Source: an uncultured Bacteroidales bacterium (GTDB lineage Bacteria; Bacteroidota; Bacteroidia; Bacteroidales; ML635J-15). Taken from it: a stretch of 6,251 nt of DNA. Below, one piece after another: positions 5,804 through 6,251 of the stretch. The translations under genes were made by a program, and so were the position numbers. Each line of letters starts with the position of its first letter. The stretch's first letter is position 1. The stretch is taken from positions 1-6,251 of the forward strand of contig CAJOEG010000095.1 of NCBI GenBank assembly GCA_905233405.1, given 5' to 3'. The notes under the pieces were generated by a model. That model saw nothing but the letters and a program-made list of their open reading frames with translations. It had not been told where the DNA came from and did no database searches.

Positions 5804-6134
5804 TTTCCAATAGTTGTCCGCGATTTATCGGTTTTGCCAGGAAGTCGTTGAACAACATATATTCATTTTCTTTCATATTGTTCACTGCCGACGATGCTAC
5901 AATGTTGGTGTTTGGTTTCTGTTTTTTTATAAATTTTGTAGCTTCAATTCCGTTCAAATCAGGCATTTTCAAGTCCATAATGACAAGGCTATAGTCGAAT
6001 TTTTCAGCCATCTCAACTGCACGATACCCGCCGTCGGCATACTCTACGGCATATCCTTCGCGTTCCAAGATTACACTTAGTAACTTGAAGTTTATGGGTT
6101 CATCGTCAACGACTAAAATTGTGCCTTTGTTCAT
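5781..6134 (-). CDS. Single-domain response regulator (CheY-like receiver)
   Basis: The 117 residues make up one receiver (REC) domain with nothing after it. The acidic pocket is D10-D11 (ILVVDDEP), the phospho-acceptor is D54 in VIMDLKMPDLNG, the switch Ser is S82 in VASSA, and the conserved Lys is K101 in FLAKPI. The sequence most resembles receivers attached to hybrid histidine kinases. There is no DNA-binding or enzymatic output domain, so it presumably acts by protein contact or as a phosphate relay or sink. No histidine kinase is in the window, so the partner is unknown. The gene lies 25 nt upstream of era on the same strand and may be co-transcribed with it. The ATG at 6134 gives a complete first beta strand (MNKGTILVVDDE). 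No Shine-Dalgarno sequence is seen. Confidence 0.93.
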   Translation of the reverse strand: MNKGTILVVDDEPINFKLLSVILEREGYAVEYADGGYRAVEMAEKFDYSLVIMDLKMPDLNGIEATKFIKKQKPNTNIVASSAVNNMKENEYMLFNDFLAKPINRGQLLEIVEKYTK

Positions 6135-6152
6135 CGTGTGAAATTGTCAATA

Positions 6153-6160
6153 CAAACTTA
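6153..6160 (-). promoter_or_regulatory. Candidate -7 box (TAAGTTTG) for the receiver gene
   Basis: On the minus strand TAAGTTTG (6160-6153) matches TAnnTTTG exactly and lies 18 nt before the receiver ATG, implying a leader of about 12-14 nt. No clear TTG is seen at the expected -33 distance, so the assignment rests on one box and its position. Confidence 0.5.
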
Positions 6161-6220
6161 CATAAAAAATCTGATTTTTATGCCAGTAGATAAAAATTAA
6201 AAAAGTCAAGCCACATTTGC

Positions 6221-6228
6221 TATCTTTG
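6221..6228 (+). promoter_or_regulatory. Candidate rightward -7 box (TATCTTTG) for a gene beyond the window
   Basis: TATCTTTG is identical to the rpsT -7 box and sits in the gap upstream of the receiver gene, pointing right. There is no good TTG about 18-23 nt upstream. The remaining 23 bases of the window contain no start codon that can be judged. If real, the receiver gene and the next gene to the right are divergent. Confidence 0.45.
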
Positions 6229-6251
6229 TAAGCGGAGTTGACATAGCGGTC

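Overview
The window looks like chromosomal DNA of a Bacteroidota, most likely Bacteroidales. Three things point there: promoter boxes of the TAnnTTTG type (TATCTTTG, TACCTTTG, TAAGTTTG), A-rich start regions without Shine-Dalgarno sequences, and protein sequences (S20, RadC, Era, a large Ig/beta-helix secreted protein) that read like members of that phylum. No taxon can be assigned from the sequence alone.

Layout. (1) Positions 1-3147, minus strand: one uninterrupted reading frame of 1049 codons that runs off the left edge. It encodes a secreted, multi-domain surface or adhesin-like protein: signal peptide, Cys-rich N-terminal domain, three Ig/PKD-like domains, a parallel beta-helix interrupted by a beta-sandwich-like domain, then a Gly-rich tract. 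(2) 3148-3605: divergent intergenic region with a phased 7-nt repeat array and the rpsT promoter. (3) 3606-3860, plus strand: rpsT (ribosomal protein S20), closed by a strong intrinsic terminator at 3890-3920. (4) 3933-4619, plus strand: radC, starting only 12 nt after the terminator T-run. (5) 4620-4876: a gap between the convergent radC and era genes. It is filled by a short-unit repeat system: 8-nt units in one orientation on the left, the same family in the opposite orientation on the right, interspersed with miniature hairpins. (6) 4877-5755, minus strand: era, the ribosome-assembly GTPase. (7) 5781-6134, minus strand: a stand-alone response-regulator receiver domain. (8) 6135-6251: intergenic, with a minus-strand promoter box for the receiver gene and a plus-strand box that would serve a gene beyond the right edge.

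How the genes relate. rpsT and era both serve the 30S subunit (a structural protein and an assembly GTPase), but they are on opposite strands and appear to be transcribed separately. The receiver gene and era are 25 nt apart and could be co-transcribed, but era also has its own promoter box in the gap. The large surface protein is functionally unrelated to its neighbours.

The least explained material is the repeat system. Related GTTTCAA-type units occur on both sides of rpsT-radC, and in the radC/era gap they are combined with short hairpins of the form nnC-GNA-Gnn whose arms differ while pairing is kept. No complete new enzymatic or defence system is visible.
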